Assembly: GCA_021159445.1 (NCBI GenBank)
Contig: JAGGRV010000431.1
Coordinates: forward strand, 1 to 39,874
Direction: 5' to 3'
DNA from: Deltaproteobacteria bacterium
Lineage (GTDB): Bacteria > Desulfobacterota > Dissulfuribacteria > Dissulfuribacterales > UBA3076
DNA: 39,874 nucleotides
Shown here: positions 24,083 through 31,757 of the stretch, in pieces
How the letters are laid out: every line of letters starts with the position of its first letter
How positions within the stretch are numbered: the first letter of the stretch is position 1
Translations under genes and position numbers: made by a program
Notes under the pieces: generated by a model
Told to the model about the DNA's origin: nothing
Databases searched by the model: none
What the model saw: the letters and a program-made list of their open reading frames with translations, nothing else

Positions 24083-24721
24083 TTAGTGATCTTCTACCTC
24101 TTCCTCCCAACCGGTTATCATCGTTATGATATGAGCCCAGAAGGTATGGCCCAGGGTAGCCAGATACATGTGGACAAAGAGGAAGGCAGCGAAACAGCAG
24201 GCTACCAGAAAATGTAACCCAATCACTATTTTTACCCCACCCAAAAACACCATCCATTTTTGCGTAATCAGCAGAAGCAGCAGGCCGGACAACAGGACGA
24301 TCGGTACAAGCATCGTCATGATCATCAGATATGCCCCTTTCTGCATGGGGTTGAATTTGGCATCAGGCGTGGAGTGGTGAGGGTTCGGTCCACCTTTGAA
24401 GTAGTTGAAGCCATAGAACACCATCTGTTTTATGATTCCCGTCTTCAGGTCATACATGTTGGGGACATAGAGCTTTATCAGGCTCTTATCAATAAACACG
24501 TAATATACAAACCATAACAACCAATCGATGCACACGAAAATTCCGGTAAAATCATGAACCAGTACCGCTGCTCTATAGCTGCCGAAGAAATTAATATACT
24601 CAGGAAACCTGATCTGAGCTCCTGTAATGCACAGAGTTGTTATTCCAATGGCGTGGATCCAATGCCATATCCTCACTGTAAGAGGATTGAGGTAGATCAT
24701 TTTTGGTTTTTCCATGATCAA
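24083..24721 (-). CDS. Membrane cytochrome b (b561 / FdnI-HydC-like) subunit
   Basis: A 212-aa integral membrane protein with four or five helices. Candidate heme-b ligands are His20/His23 (RIWHWIH), His56 (VLVHDFTG), His170 (GLHFLV) and His184 (FVHMYL), as in diheme b-type gamma subunits of formate dehydrogenase, hydrogenase and thiosulfate reductase. The conserved LNPLTVRIWHW opening fits that family. The start ATG overlaps the stop of the upstream nonaheme cytochrome by 4 bases (ATGA), so the two are translationally coupled. They probably form one quinone-interacting complex. Electron-flow direction is not determinable from sequence. Confidence 0.92.
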   Translation of the reverse strand: MIMEKPKMIYLNPLTVRIWHWIHAIGITTLCITGAQIRFPEYINFFGSYRAAVLVHDFTGIFVCIDWLLWFVYYVFIDKSLIKLYVPNMYDLKTGIIKQMVFYGFNYFKGGPNPHHSTPDAKFNPMQKGAYLMIMTMLVPIVLLSGLLLLLITQKWMVFLGGVKIVIGLHFLVACCFAAFLFVHMYLATLGHTFWAHIITMITGWEEEVEDH

Positions 24722-25884
24722 TGTTTCCTCCTGTTTTTTTGAGTCAGAATTCTGAAAGTGCCATGGAGGCAGGCCGCGCCTAAACCACCGGCTATGATCA
24801 GCAGGCCCAAAATGCTGAGAATATCGTTTCTGGTGGAGCCCACCATGTAGAAGTCAGCAGTAGCAAAAAGAGGGTCAAGCACTGCCCCCTCTTCAACAGC
24901 GACCCTGCTGTATGTGCCATCTTGATTAGGGAAGGCTACGTAACATGTCTGCATGGCTTTGGGCCCGGCAGCGTGACAGAAAGAACAATCCCGGCGGTCT
25001 TCAAATATTCCATAACTGTGACTTGCTGTCTTTGTTGACAGCATCCCCCAGAGCCCTACACTCTTATATTTTGAGTTCATATTAAACTCTTTGAGTTCCG
25101 CCGTTGTAATGGAGCCGTCACCATTGGTATCTATGAGAGATTGAACTCCCTTGTCTCCGACTAATTGCGTGAGATCCTGGTAAGTTGCGAGGTCAATCTC
25201 ACCTTCTTTATCTGGTTTGATATCCTCTCTTTTCTCAATATACATGGTGATGACGATGCCTTTTGAATCGGTATGGCAGCTTATGCACGTAGTTGCCTGC
25301 ATGTGGAGCTTGTTCCGGAGGAGCCATTCAGAGTGGCCGGCACCTTCGTGACAATTAATACACTGTTTATTTTTTTCAAAACCTGAGGTCTCCAGGTAGC
25401 TTATTGCTGTATGGGGGCTGTGACAATCCGAGCAAACCGCATTTCCTGCATGGGGACTATTTAAATACTCTTCAACGGCCTCTTCATGGCACATACCACA
25501 ACTTTCACCAGGAGACTTGAGACCTTTGGCCGCATGGGGGTCGTGACAATCTGTGCATTCCGCATTTCCCGCATGAAGGCCCTTTGATAACTCATCAATA
25601 GTATCTTCATGGCACATGTCACAGCTTTCTTTTTCGGGCATGACACCGTCGTCCGGGTGATCATCGGTTACGTAATGGCAGGACACGCAACCATCTTCTG
25701 CGTGTTTTGTGCCGGCGAACTGGGTACCATCGATATATAAATATTCACCAACAATGGATGAATCGCCATGGCATTCCAGACAGTCATCGGTTTCCATGGC
25801 ACTCGACGAGCTGATGCCAATGCCAGCCACCAACATCATGAAACCGAAAATACAGATTATGAGAAACTTTGCTTTGAGCACCAT
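24718..25884 (-). CDS. Nonaheme cytochrome c with EF-hand loop and C-terminal membrane anchor
   Basis: A 388-aa exported multiheme cytochrome. After an N-terminal signal/anchor (FLIICIFGFMMLVAGIGI) come nine CxxCH motifs: CLECH, CVSCH, CDMCH, CTDCH, CGMCH, CSDCH, CINCH, CISCH and, far downstream, CSFCH. Between the eighth and ninth is a canonical EF-hand loop DTNGDGSITTAE (about 252-263), suggesting Ca2+ binding. A C-terminal transmembrane helix (DILSILGLLIIAGGLGA) tethers it to the inner membrane. The ATG at 25884 is preferred to GTG at 25902 because GAGGAAGAGAGG precedes it. With the coupled cytochrome b it recalls Geobacter CbcL, in which a nine-heme domain is fused to a diheme b domain; here the parts are separate. 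Confidence 0.92.
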   Translation of the reverse strand: MVLKAKFLIICIFGFMMLVAGIGISSSSAMETDDCLECHGDSSIVGEYLYIDGTQFAGTKHAEDGCVSCHYVTDDHPDDGVMPEKESCDMCHEDTIDELSKGLHAGNAECTDCHDPHAAKGLKSPGESCGMCHEEAVEEYLNSPHAGNAVCSDCHSPHTAISYLETSGFEKNKQCINCHEGAGHSEWLLRNKLHMQATTCISCHTDSKGIVITMYIEKREDIKPDKEGEIDLATYQDLTQLVGDKGVQSLIDTNGDGSITTAELKEFNMNSKYKSVGLWGMLSTKTASHSYGIFEDRRDCSFCHAAGPKAMQTCYVAFPNQDGTYSRVAVEEGAVLDPLFATADFYMVGSTRNDILSILGLLIIAGGLGAACLHGTFRILTQKNRRKH

Positions 25885-25952
25885 CCTTCCTCTCTTCCTC
25901 ACCTATAGAACTTAGAAGTTCATGTGCGAGCATACTCCAATGTCCCTTGCTA

Positions 25953-26108
25953 AGGAACGTACAATAAATAACTTGAACAAATTAACGTCTTTTTTGCCGT
26001 CTTCTTCGTTGCTCGTCGATCACATAACCCGTTATGCTCGCTCCTCGCGCCTTGAATACAACAAAAAATCCTGTTAATTTTTGTTCAACTTATTTATCTC
26101 CCGTTCCT
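25953..26108. mobile_element. 156-bp MITE-like element with ~45-bp terminal inverted repeats
   Basis: The ends AGGAACG (25953-25959) and CGTTCCT (26102-26108) open long imperfect terminal inverted repeats sharing ATAAATAA, TTGAACAAA, TTAAC and TTTTTTG blocks. The centre holds the palindrome CATAAC-CC-GTTATG (about 26023-26036). The right 105 bases recur inverted and almost identical at 39775-39874, running off the window. No transposase is encoded, so it is a non-autonomous element. It lies just upstream of the cytochrome operon. Confidence 0.75.
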
Positions 26109-26180
26109 AAAACAAAACTTTCGCACAGGACTTGCAGTAGCTATGCACCCACGATAAGGGCGCAGATCCCAAAAAAAAGT

Positions 26181-26297
26181 TTAGATATAGACACCGCTTT
26201 TGTCGTTTCCGATATTATAGATCACCGGAGCTAAAAAAGCGGTAGTTAAAAGAAAAACCAATGCAAGAATTATTTTTTTGTGTTCTTTTAATGGCAC
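26181..26297 (-). CDS. Small hydrophobic protein (38 aa) upstream of the cytochrome operon
   Basis: A 38-aa ORF with a GTG start (26295-26297) preceded by an exceptionally good ribosome-binding site, GGAAGGAGGGG. The protein has a basic N-terminus (MPLKEHKK), one hydrophobic helix (IILALVFLLTTAFLAPVI) and the tail YNIGNDKSGVYI. It could be a signal-peptide-bearing peptide or a single-pass membrane protein. It points toward the MITE and the nonaheme cytochrome operon on the same strand, about 300 bp away. No family recognised. The strong ribosome-binding site is the main support. Confidence 0.5.
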   Translation of the reverse strand: MPLKEHKKIILALVFLLTTAFLAPVIYNIGNDKSGVYI

Positions 26298-26391
26298 GCC
26301 CCTCCTTCCTGTTTTGTTATTTATTTTAAAATGATTTCTATTACACCTATGTGAAATTGTAATATTGTTATTTTAAAATTACTTTGTAACC

Positions 26392-26450
26392 TGCCTGGAA
26401 GAAATTGGCAATATCAGTCTGACCACCCAGGCAAATCTTTTTTGTTTTTT
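26392..26450 (+). terminator. Hairpin followed by T-run in a 401-bp spacer
   Basis: TGCCTGG (26392-26398) pairs with CCAGGCA (26427-26433) around 28 bases and is followed by TTTTTTG-TTTTTTT on the plus strand. No plus-strand gene lies immediately upstream, so it may instead be part of a leader or a degraded element. The surrounding spacer (26298-26698) is otherwise AT-rich with no convincing gene. Confidence 0.25.
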
Positions 26451-26533
26451 TATAGAGCGTGAGATCAAATCATAAGTGAGATTCCGCATAATCTCAATCG
26501 ATTCTGTCTTATGTCTAGAGCATATTCCTGTGC

Positions 26534-26562
26534 TTGACAAGCCCAAATGGCCCTGCTACTAC
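26534..26562 (+). promoter_or_regulatory. Candidate promoter for the second cytochrome/kinase module
   Basis: TTGACA at 26534-26539, a 17-base spacer and TACTAC at 26557-26562. The -35 is perfect, the -10 poor. It would leave a leader of about 130 bases before the tetraheme cytochrome at 26699. Confidence 0.3.
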
Positions 26563-26698
26563 AAAAACAGGTGTTAGTATTATATATAGATAGCGGCCGC
26601 TGAATAATATTGCTATGGTTTTTTCTGGAAAACGCATGACTATCAACGGCTTCGCATGAGGTTCCTTTGATTAAAGAGGCCATTAAGGTTGGGGTACA

Positions 26699-27175
26699 AT
26701 GAGATACTTCCTTACCATTGTCACAGCAATAATAACGATCATTATCTTTTTTAATCCGGAAGAGGTTAAAGGTGGAAATAACACTGAAACACAAAAATAT
26801 GTCGGTTCAGAAGCCTGCGAGGCCTGTCACCAAAAAGAATATAGTAGTTTCATCAAATATGCAAAGAAGAGCATTTCGTTCGAGAGCATTCAAAGGGTAA
26901 AAAAGGGCCTTGCCGAGGAAGAAATCCATAAGTGCTATTTTTGCCATACAACAGGATATGGTAAACCGGGCGGCTTTGTCAGTCCTGAGGAGACCCCTCA
27001 CTTGAAGAACGCAGGCTGTGAAGTATGCCATGGCCCGGGTGAACTACATGTCAGGACGCAGCGCGTTCAGGATATCAAGATGAATCTCACAATGAAAGAT
27101 TGTGAGGAGTGTCATATTTCAGAGAGGGTCAAGGCCTTCAGGTACAAGCCCTTGATTCACGGAGGCGCGCATTAG
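26699..27175 (+). CDS. Periplasmic tetraheme cytochrome c (second paralogue)
   Basis: A 158-aa secreted protein with an N-terminal signal sequence (MRYFLTIVTAIITIIIFF) and four heme motifs: CEACH, CYFCH, CEVCH and CEECH. It shares order and flanking residues with the cytochrome at 22666-23106: YVGSEACEACH versus YVGMDKCKECH, CHTTGYGKPGGFVSPEETP versus CHTTGFGKKGGFVSVEKTP, and CHGP followed by LH. The C-terminus differs (KAFRYKPLIHGGAH). The gene lies 200 bp upstream of a kinase with a CxxCH sensor, the same order as in the first module. It is probably a periplasmic electron carrier or signal partner. Confidence 0.93.
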   Translation: MRYFLTIVTAIITIIIFFNPEEVKGGNNTETQKYVGSEACEACHQKEYSSFIKYAKKSISFESIQRVKKGLAEEEIHKCYFCHTTGYGKPGGFVSPEETPHLKNAGCEVCHGPGELHVRTQRVQDIKMNLTMKDCEECHISERVKAFRYKPLIHGGAH

Positions 27176-27182
27176 CGGCTCC

Positions 27183-27343
27183 GTAAGCGTTCACAGGGCA
27201 CCGCATCTGCTTTGTTGTCGGGCACTTGAAGTACAGGGAGTACGTCTGCGTACCCTCCGCCTCGCATCTGCAGCACCCTGTAAACGCTTACAGTTCTGTG
27301 GGTTGCGATAAAGCGGGGCGTTGTAATCCCGTGAACGGTTACG
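27183..27343. repeat. Inverted-repeat region between cytochrome and kinase
   Basis: GTAAGCGTTCACAGGGC... (27183-27210) faces its imperfect complement GCACCCTGTAAACGCTTAC (27264-27291), and a further related arm GTGAACGGTTACG lies at 27331-27343. The arms could fold into a large hairpin in the transcript between the tetraheme cytochrome and the kinase, possibly a processing or attenuation site. Confidence 0.6.
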
Positions 27344-27377
27344 CGGCTCCAATGGGTGCCGCATTGTTGAGGACAGG

Positions 27378-30071
27378 ATGTTTGGTTTTATAAGAAAGAG
27401 TTTTGCAAACAAGATAATGGCTACTGTAATAATCAGTATAGCCCTGGTTATGGCGGCTGAAATTGTCTTGAGAATATACTTCGGGACCAAAGACAGGATG
27501 GAGTTGGTAAGAACTCTTAATTTAGACGTGTCCGGATCGATCCATTCCGGCATAACATATCCAATGCATGTTGGAGATAATAAGGCTATCGAGGGAGTCT
27601 TGTCTGATGTCCGTAAAAGGATGGGAAACATCGAGGCATGGATATGCGATTTTGATCAAGTGATAACCTGGTCCACACACGAGGAAAGGGTAAAGACCAG
27701 GGTTGCAGATTCCATTCATGATAAGGAGGCATTGAAGGCCTTAAGCAAGACGTTGAGCTCAGGAGTAACACAAGAAAAAGCATTTTTAGAAGAACTTGCT
27801 GGAAGAAAGGTCCTTATTACCATCCAGCCCATTCTGAATCAAGAAGACTGCTATCACTGCCATGGCTCTTCAAGGAAAGTTCTCGGTGGCTTGATAATAG
27901 GAACTGACGTGAAGCATGCTTACATGACGGTCGTTGCTGCCAGGAACAGGACTATAGTGATGAGTTTTATTGGAATATCGATTATCATTGCCTTAATTTA
28001 TGTGATGGTGACCAGATTCATCAGGCGTCCTGTGGAGGATTTGGCTGACAAGGCAAAGAGGTTTGCAGAAGGCGATACGTCTGTTTCGGTAGACATAAAG
28101 TCAGAGGATGAAATAGGCGTATTAGGCAACGCATTTAACTATATGGTTCAAAGGGCATCTCAATTCAGCAAAAGACTTGAAAGTGAGGTCGCCAGAAAAA
28201 CCGACCTGTTAGGCGAAAGGACCAATCTTATAGCACTATTGGAAAAAGCAAATACACAACTCAGGGAGCTTGACAAACTAAAATCTACGTTCTTGGCGAA
28301 TATGTCTCATGAGCTAAGGACACCGATGAATTCTATTATCGGATATTCAGATTTGCTAATAGACGGGGTTGACGGACCAATTAACGAGGAACAGGAAAAG
28401 AGTCTGGGCAGAATTTCCAATAATGCCAGGCACCTCTTGCAATTGTTAAATGATCTTCTCGATCTCTCCAAGATAGAAGCAGGGAAAACTGAGATAGAAG
28501 CAGAACAATTCAACCTCAAAGGGCTCATTGATTCAGTAATTCCCGTGTTTGAGGGAATGATAACCCAAAAGGGTCTTTCCCTTGATTTTGATATCGATGA
28601 GAATCTGCCTTTAGTCTATGGCGATAAGAATAAAATCAAGCATGTTTTAATGAACCTGCTGTCCAATGCGATCAAGTTTACCGATGAGGGAGGCATAACC
28701 ATCCGTGCCAGGACATCCGGTCGCGGTATTCAACCTGGCGAGTCTCCCATATTTGCAGAGGTCTGTGTAGAGGATACAGGCATCGGGATAAAGGATGAGG
28801 ACCTCGGTAAGATTTTTGACAAGTTCGTGCAGGCTGACCTTTCTACCGTCCGCCAATATGACGGGACCGGCCTGGGTCTCAGTATTGCGAGAGGGTTGAT
28901 TGCATTGCACAATGGTATGATCTGGGCCACGAGCAAGTATGGCAAGGGAAGTCAATTCTATTTCACTATTCCGCTCAAACAAGAGACACTTGAATCTTCA
29001 GCTAAGCCGGTCATAGAATTACGAGTGGCTGACGACCTGGCTGAGCACTTCGGGGTGCCTGTTGAGACCTTTCTGAAAGACCCCGAATATGAAGGCAACC
29101 CGGTAAGGTGTCACGACTACATCCATTGTGGACAGCCAAGCTGTCCGGCCTATGACAGTGAAGATAAACGTTGCTGGCTCATTCTTGGGACACATTGCTC
29201 AGGACTGAAAGTCGGTGCCTATCCGGAAAAGGTTAATTTTTGCAAGAATTGTGAGGTTATACAGAAACTGGTGCTTGAGTCACAGAAGTCAAAAATCGTT
29301 GGGTCAGAGCTATCGACCGAAGAAGGCATTACGAAAAAGACGGTCTTGGCAATAGATGACAATCCGGATGCCATTGATATTATCAGGAAATCTCTGGGAG
29401 AGGACTACAAAATAGTAGGTCTTCTCAGTGGGAAAAGGGCAGTTGAAAAGGCCATAGAGACCAGACCTGTAGCCATTACTCTGGATATAATGATGCCGAA
29501 AAAGGATGGATGGCAAGTACTGCGGGAGCTGAAGAGTACGCCAGAGACCCGGGATATCCCGGTAATTGTCCTTTCAATTGTGGATAATAAAAAACTGGGA
29601 TTCAGTCTGGGTGCTGCGGAATATATGGTAAAGCCGCTAGATAAGAATTTTCTGCTCAGAAAAATAAGAGATCTGGAAAAAACGGGTAAGATACAACGGG
29701 CACTTGTAGTAGATAGTGATACAGATACAGTATCGCTGATCGAACATGCCCTGCAAGACGTTGGGTGTGAGGTAAAGACAGCTTACAATAGCCAGGATGC
29801 AGTTAAGTTGATAAAGAGTTTCATGCCCCATCTGATCATCCTCAATCTGACAATGCCCAAGGTAAATGGTTTTGATGTAATCGAGTATATAAAAACAGAA
29901 AAAAGTGCCAAGAAGATCCCTCTTATTCTTATTACTAAGAGGGAGTTGAGTGAGAAAGAGAAAGACGCTCTAAACGGTAGGTTACGTGGTATATTAAACA
30001 AGATGGTACTTAAAGAAGAAGATCTCTCACAAGAACTCAAAGATAGAATTGATGAGATAAAGAGTGCCTGA
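27378..30071 (+). CDS. Hybrid heme-motif sensor kinase: HAMP-HisKA-HATPase-Cys domain-REC-REC
   Basis: An 897-aa membrane kinase with TM1 about 13-34, a periplasmic sensor with c-heme motif CYHCH (158-162) and TM2 about 193-212. HAMP follows (212-265), then a coiled coil and HisKA His311 in NMSHELRTPMN. The HATPase has N-box NLLSNAIKF and GTGLGLS. A seven-cysteine domain follows at Cys578, 584, 589, 599, 607, 622 and 625, with exactly the same spacing as in the kinase at 20909. Two receivers close the protein. The first has Asp703 (TLDIMMPKKDG) and is intact. The second (about 773-890) has Asn823 where the phosphoacceptor Asp should be (ILNLTMPKVNG), so it is probably not phosphorylated. Two further signalling genes follow in the same direction. 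It is probably a redox or ligand sensor paired with the upstream cytochrome. Confidence 0.94.
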   Translation: MFGFIRKSFANKIMATVIISIALVMAAEIVLRIYFGTKDRMELVRTLNLDVSGSIHSGITYPMHVGDNKAIEGVLSDVRKRMGNIEAWICDFDQVITWSTHEERVKTRVADSIHDKEALKALSKTLSSGVTQEKAFLEELAGRKVLITIQPILNQEDCYHCHGSSRKVLGGLIIGTDVKHAYMTVVAARNRTIVMSFIGISIIIALIYVMVTRFIRRPVEDLADKAKRFAEGDTSVSVDIKSEDEIGVLGNAFNYMVQRASQFSKRLESEVARKTDLLGERTNLIALLEKANTQLRELDKLKSTFLANMSHELRTPMNSIIGYSDLLIDGVDGPINEEQEKSLGRISNNARHLLQLLNDLLDLSKIEAGKTEIEAEQFNLKGLIDSVIPVFEGMITQKGLSLDFDIDENLPLVYGDKNKIKHVLMNLLSNAIKFTDEGGITIRARTSGRGIQPGESPIFAEVCVEDTGIGIKDEDLGKIFDKFVQADLSTVRQYDGTGLGLSIARGLIALHNGMIWATSKYGKGSQFYFTIPLKQETLESSAKPVIELRVADDLAEHFGVPVETFLKDPEYEGNPVRCHDYIHCGQPSCPAYDSEDKRCWLILGTHCSGLKVGAYPEKVNFCKNCEVIQKLVLESQKSKIVGSELSTEEGITKKTVLAIDDNPDAIDIIRKSLGEDYKIVGLLSGKRAVEKAIETRPVAITLDIMMPKKDGWQVLRELKSTPETRDIPVIVLSIVDNKKLGFSLGAAEYMVKPLDKNFLLRKIRDLEKTGKIQRALVVDSDTDTVSLIEHALQDVGCEVKTAYNSQDAVKLIKSFMPHLIILNLTMPKVNGFDVIEYIKTEKSAKKIPLILITKRELSEKEKDALNGRLRGILNKMVLKEEDLSQELKDRIDEIKSA

Positions 30072-30085
30072 CAAACGGAGATGAC

Positions 30086-30481
30086 ATGAAAGAAACAGGG
30101 AAGGTTTCCGGGAAAAAATTGCTGATAATTGATGACAACCAGGATAGCCGGGAGCTGGTAATTAAGATTTTAAGAAACCGGGATTATCAGATAATTGAAG
30201 CCGTTGATGGAGAAGATGGCCTGGAAAAGGCGAATGCTGAACAGCCGGATATTATTCTTTTGGATATCTCACTTCCGAAAATGGGGGGTTATGATGTCGC
30301 GAAAAACCTGAGGCTTCGAGAGGAGTTTAAGCATACCACGATAATTGCACTGACCGCACATGCAATGAAAGGAGATGAGGAAAAGGCTTTGCAGGCTGGA
30401 TTCAGTGGATATATTTCAAAACCGATAAATGTCCGCGAGCTGCCGGGGCAGATAGAGAAATATGTGGAAGGGGGAAGGTAG
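30086..30481 (+). CDS. Single-domain response regulator (DivK-like)
   Basis: A 131-aa receiver with acidic pair Asp16-Asp17 (LLIIDDNQD), phosphoacceptor Asp60 (ILLDISLPKMGG), Thr in ALTAHAMKGDEEKA and Lys in ISKPINVREL. The ALTAHAMKGD motif is typical of DivK-like and hybrid-kinase-associated receivers that act in phosphorelays. It starts 14 bp after the large hybrid kinase, so it is a likely downstream relay partner. No output domain. Confidence 0.93.
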   Translation: MKETGKVSGKKLLIIDDNQDSRELVIKILRNRDYQIIEAVDGEDGLEKANAEQPDIILLDISLPKMGGYDVAKNLRLREEFKHTTIIALTAHAMKGDEEKALQAGFSGYISKPINVRELPGQIEKYVEGGR

Positions 30482-30533
30482 ACTGTGGAAGGTAGATTAG
30501 AGTGTATATAATAGGAGAAACGGAGATTTTTGC

Positions 30534-31607
30534 GTGGACAAAACCAAGATCCTGATTGTAGAGGATAATATCGATACAGTAGACCTATTGAGGAAGAGGC
30601 TCCGCGCTGATGGATACGATACCGCTGAGGCATACGACGGCGAAGAAGGCCTTGAAAAATTCGCTGAATACGAGCCGGATCTGGTTGTGCTGGACATTAT
30701 GATGCCTAAAATGGATGGGTTTGAGGTATGCAAGAGACTCAAGGAAGATGAAAGCACCCGCTACATACCAGTCATTATCCTAACTGCCAAGGGCGACGTT
30801 GACAGCACTGTCAAGGGTCTCGATATCGGCGGGGATGATTATCTGGCTAAACCCTTTGATTATAAAGAGCTTGTTGCAAGAATACGGTCATTGCTCAGCA
30901 TTAAAGAAGAGCGCAAGAAGTTGATGGAGGCGGAGAAGACAGAAGCATTAGAAAAAATGATGGATCAAGTGGCGCATGAGATTAGGAACCCTCTTGTTGC
31001 TATAGGAGGGTTTGCGCGAAGGATCTGTGAATCCCTTTCTGAGAATGATCCAAACAGAAAATATTTGAAATTAATTGTACAAAATGTTGAGACCCTGGAA
31101 CATATGATAAAAAAGCTCATTGAGCTGAAAACCACTGTAATATCTTATAGAGAGCCGGCGGATATTAATGAGATTATTGCCGAAGCGATCGAAAAATGCA
31201 GACCTGCACTTGAAGAAAATCACATAGATATCAAAACCGAATTAATAAAAAATCTTCCTGATATTTCTGTTGATAGAGAACAGATTAAGGCGGTATTTGC
31301 CAATCTTATTGAAAATGCAATTGAAGCAATGAGAAATGAGACACGCATACTGAAAATTGGCAGCCGTGTCAGCGAGGGATATATTGAAATCAAGGTATCC
31401 GATACAGGGGTCGGTATCCCAAAAGACAAACTCAAGCATGTTCTGGACCCTTTTTTTACCTCAAAGATCCACGCAGGGCTCGGTCTTACCTATGCACTCA
31501 AGATCATTCAGGCCCACAGGGGCACGATCTCAGTGGAAAGCGAACTAGGCAAGGGATCCACCTTTACGATTAGATTACCTGTGAAGAGACACGGCAGCAG
31601 CCATTAA
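30534..31607 (+). CDS. Receiver-histidine kinase (REC-HisKA-HATPase)
   Basis: A 357-aa soluble hybrid. The receiver (1-125) has acidic pair Glu10-Asp11, Asp54 in VVLDIMMPKMDGF and Lys in LAKPFDY. A short coiled coil leads to HisKA His148 (QVAHEIRNPLVAIGG), then a HATPase with N-box NLIENAIEAM, G1 DTGVGI and the C-terminal GLGLTYALKII region. The start is GTG at 30534 with a GGAG-type ribosome-binding site. An N-terminal receiver feeding a kinase suggests an intermediate in a multi-step phosphorelay downstream of the hybrid kinase. It is last in the operon. Confidence 0.93.
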   Translation: MDKTKILIVEDNIDTVDLLRKRLRADGYDTAEAYDGEEGLEKFAEYEPDLVVLDIMMPKMDGFEVCKRLKEDESTRYIPVIILTAKGDVDSTVKGLDIGGDDYLAKPFDYKELVARIRSLLSIKEERKKLMEAEKTEALEKMMDQVAHEIRNPLVAIGGFARRICESLSENDPNRKYLKLIVQNVETLEHMIKKLIELKTTVISYREPADINEIIAEAIEKCRPALEENHIDIKTELIKNLPDISVDREQIKAVFANLIENAIEAMRNETRILKIGSRVSEGYIEIKVSDTGVGIPKDKLKHVLDPFFTSKIHAGLGLTYALKIIQAHRGTISVESELGKGSTFTIRLPVKRHGSSH

Positions 31608-31665
31608 GCTCACAAATAAGCCACTTTCCCCCATAGGATGATTACGCTGCAAAAATCCTGAAATT

Positions 31666-31751
31666 TGGTGCCGAAGGGGGGATTCGAACCCCCATGGGTT
31701 TTGCCCACCACCCCCTCAAGATGGCGTGTCTACCTATTCCACCACTTCGGC
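31666..31751 (-). tRNA. tRNA-Leu (anticodon GAG), CCA encoded
   Basis: The minus strand folds as a class II tRNA of 86 nt including CCA. The acceptor stem GCCGAAG/CTTCGGC pairs fully and the T arm GGGGGTTCGAATCCCCC is perfect. A long variable arm is present, as expected for Leu. The anticodon stem CCATC/GGTGG encloses loop TTGAGGG, giving anticodon GAG at 34-36. It lies just downstream of secG on the same strand; E. coli also has secG followed by leuU, a tRNA-Leu(GAG). Confidence 0.96.
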
Positions 31752-31757
31752 AAAATA

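Noticed and set aside
26298..26698. A riboswitch (cyclic-di-GMP type was considered) upstream of the second tetraheme cytochrome
   Set aside because: The hairpin with CCAGGCAAATC lacks the conserved core of any class I can recall, and the T-run has no gene upstream on that strand.
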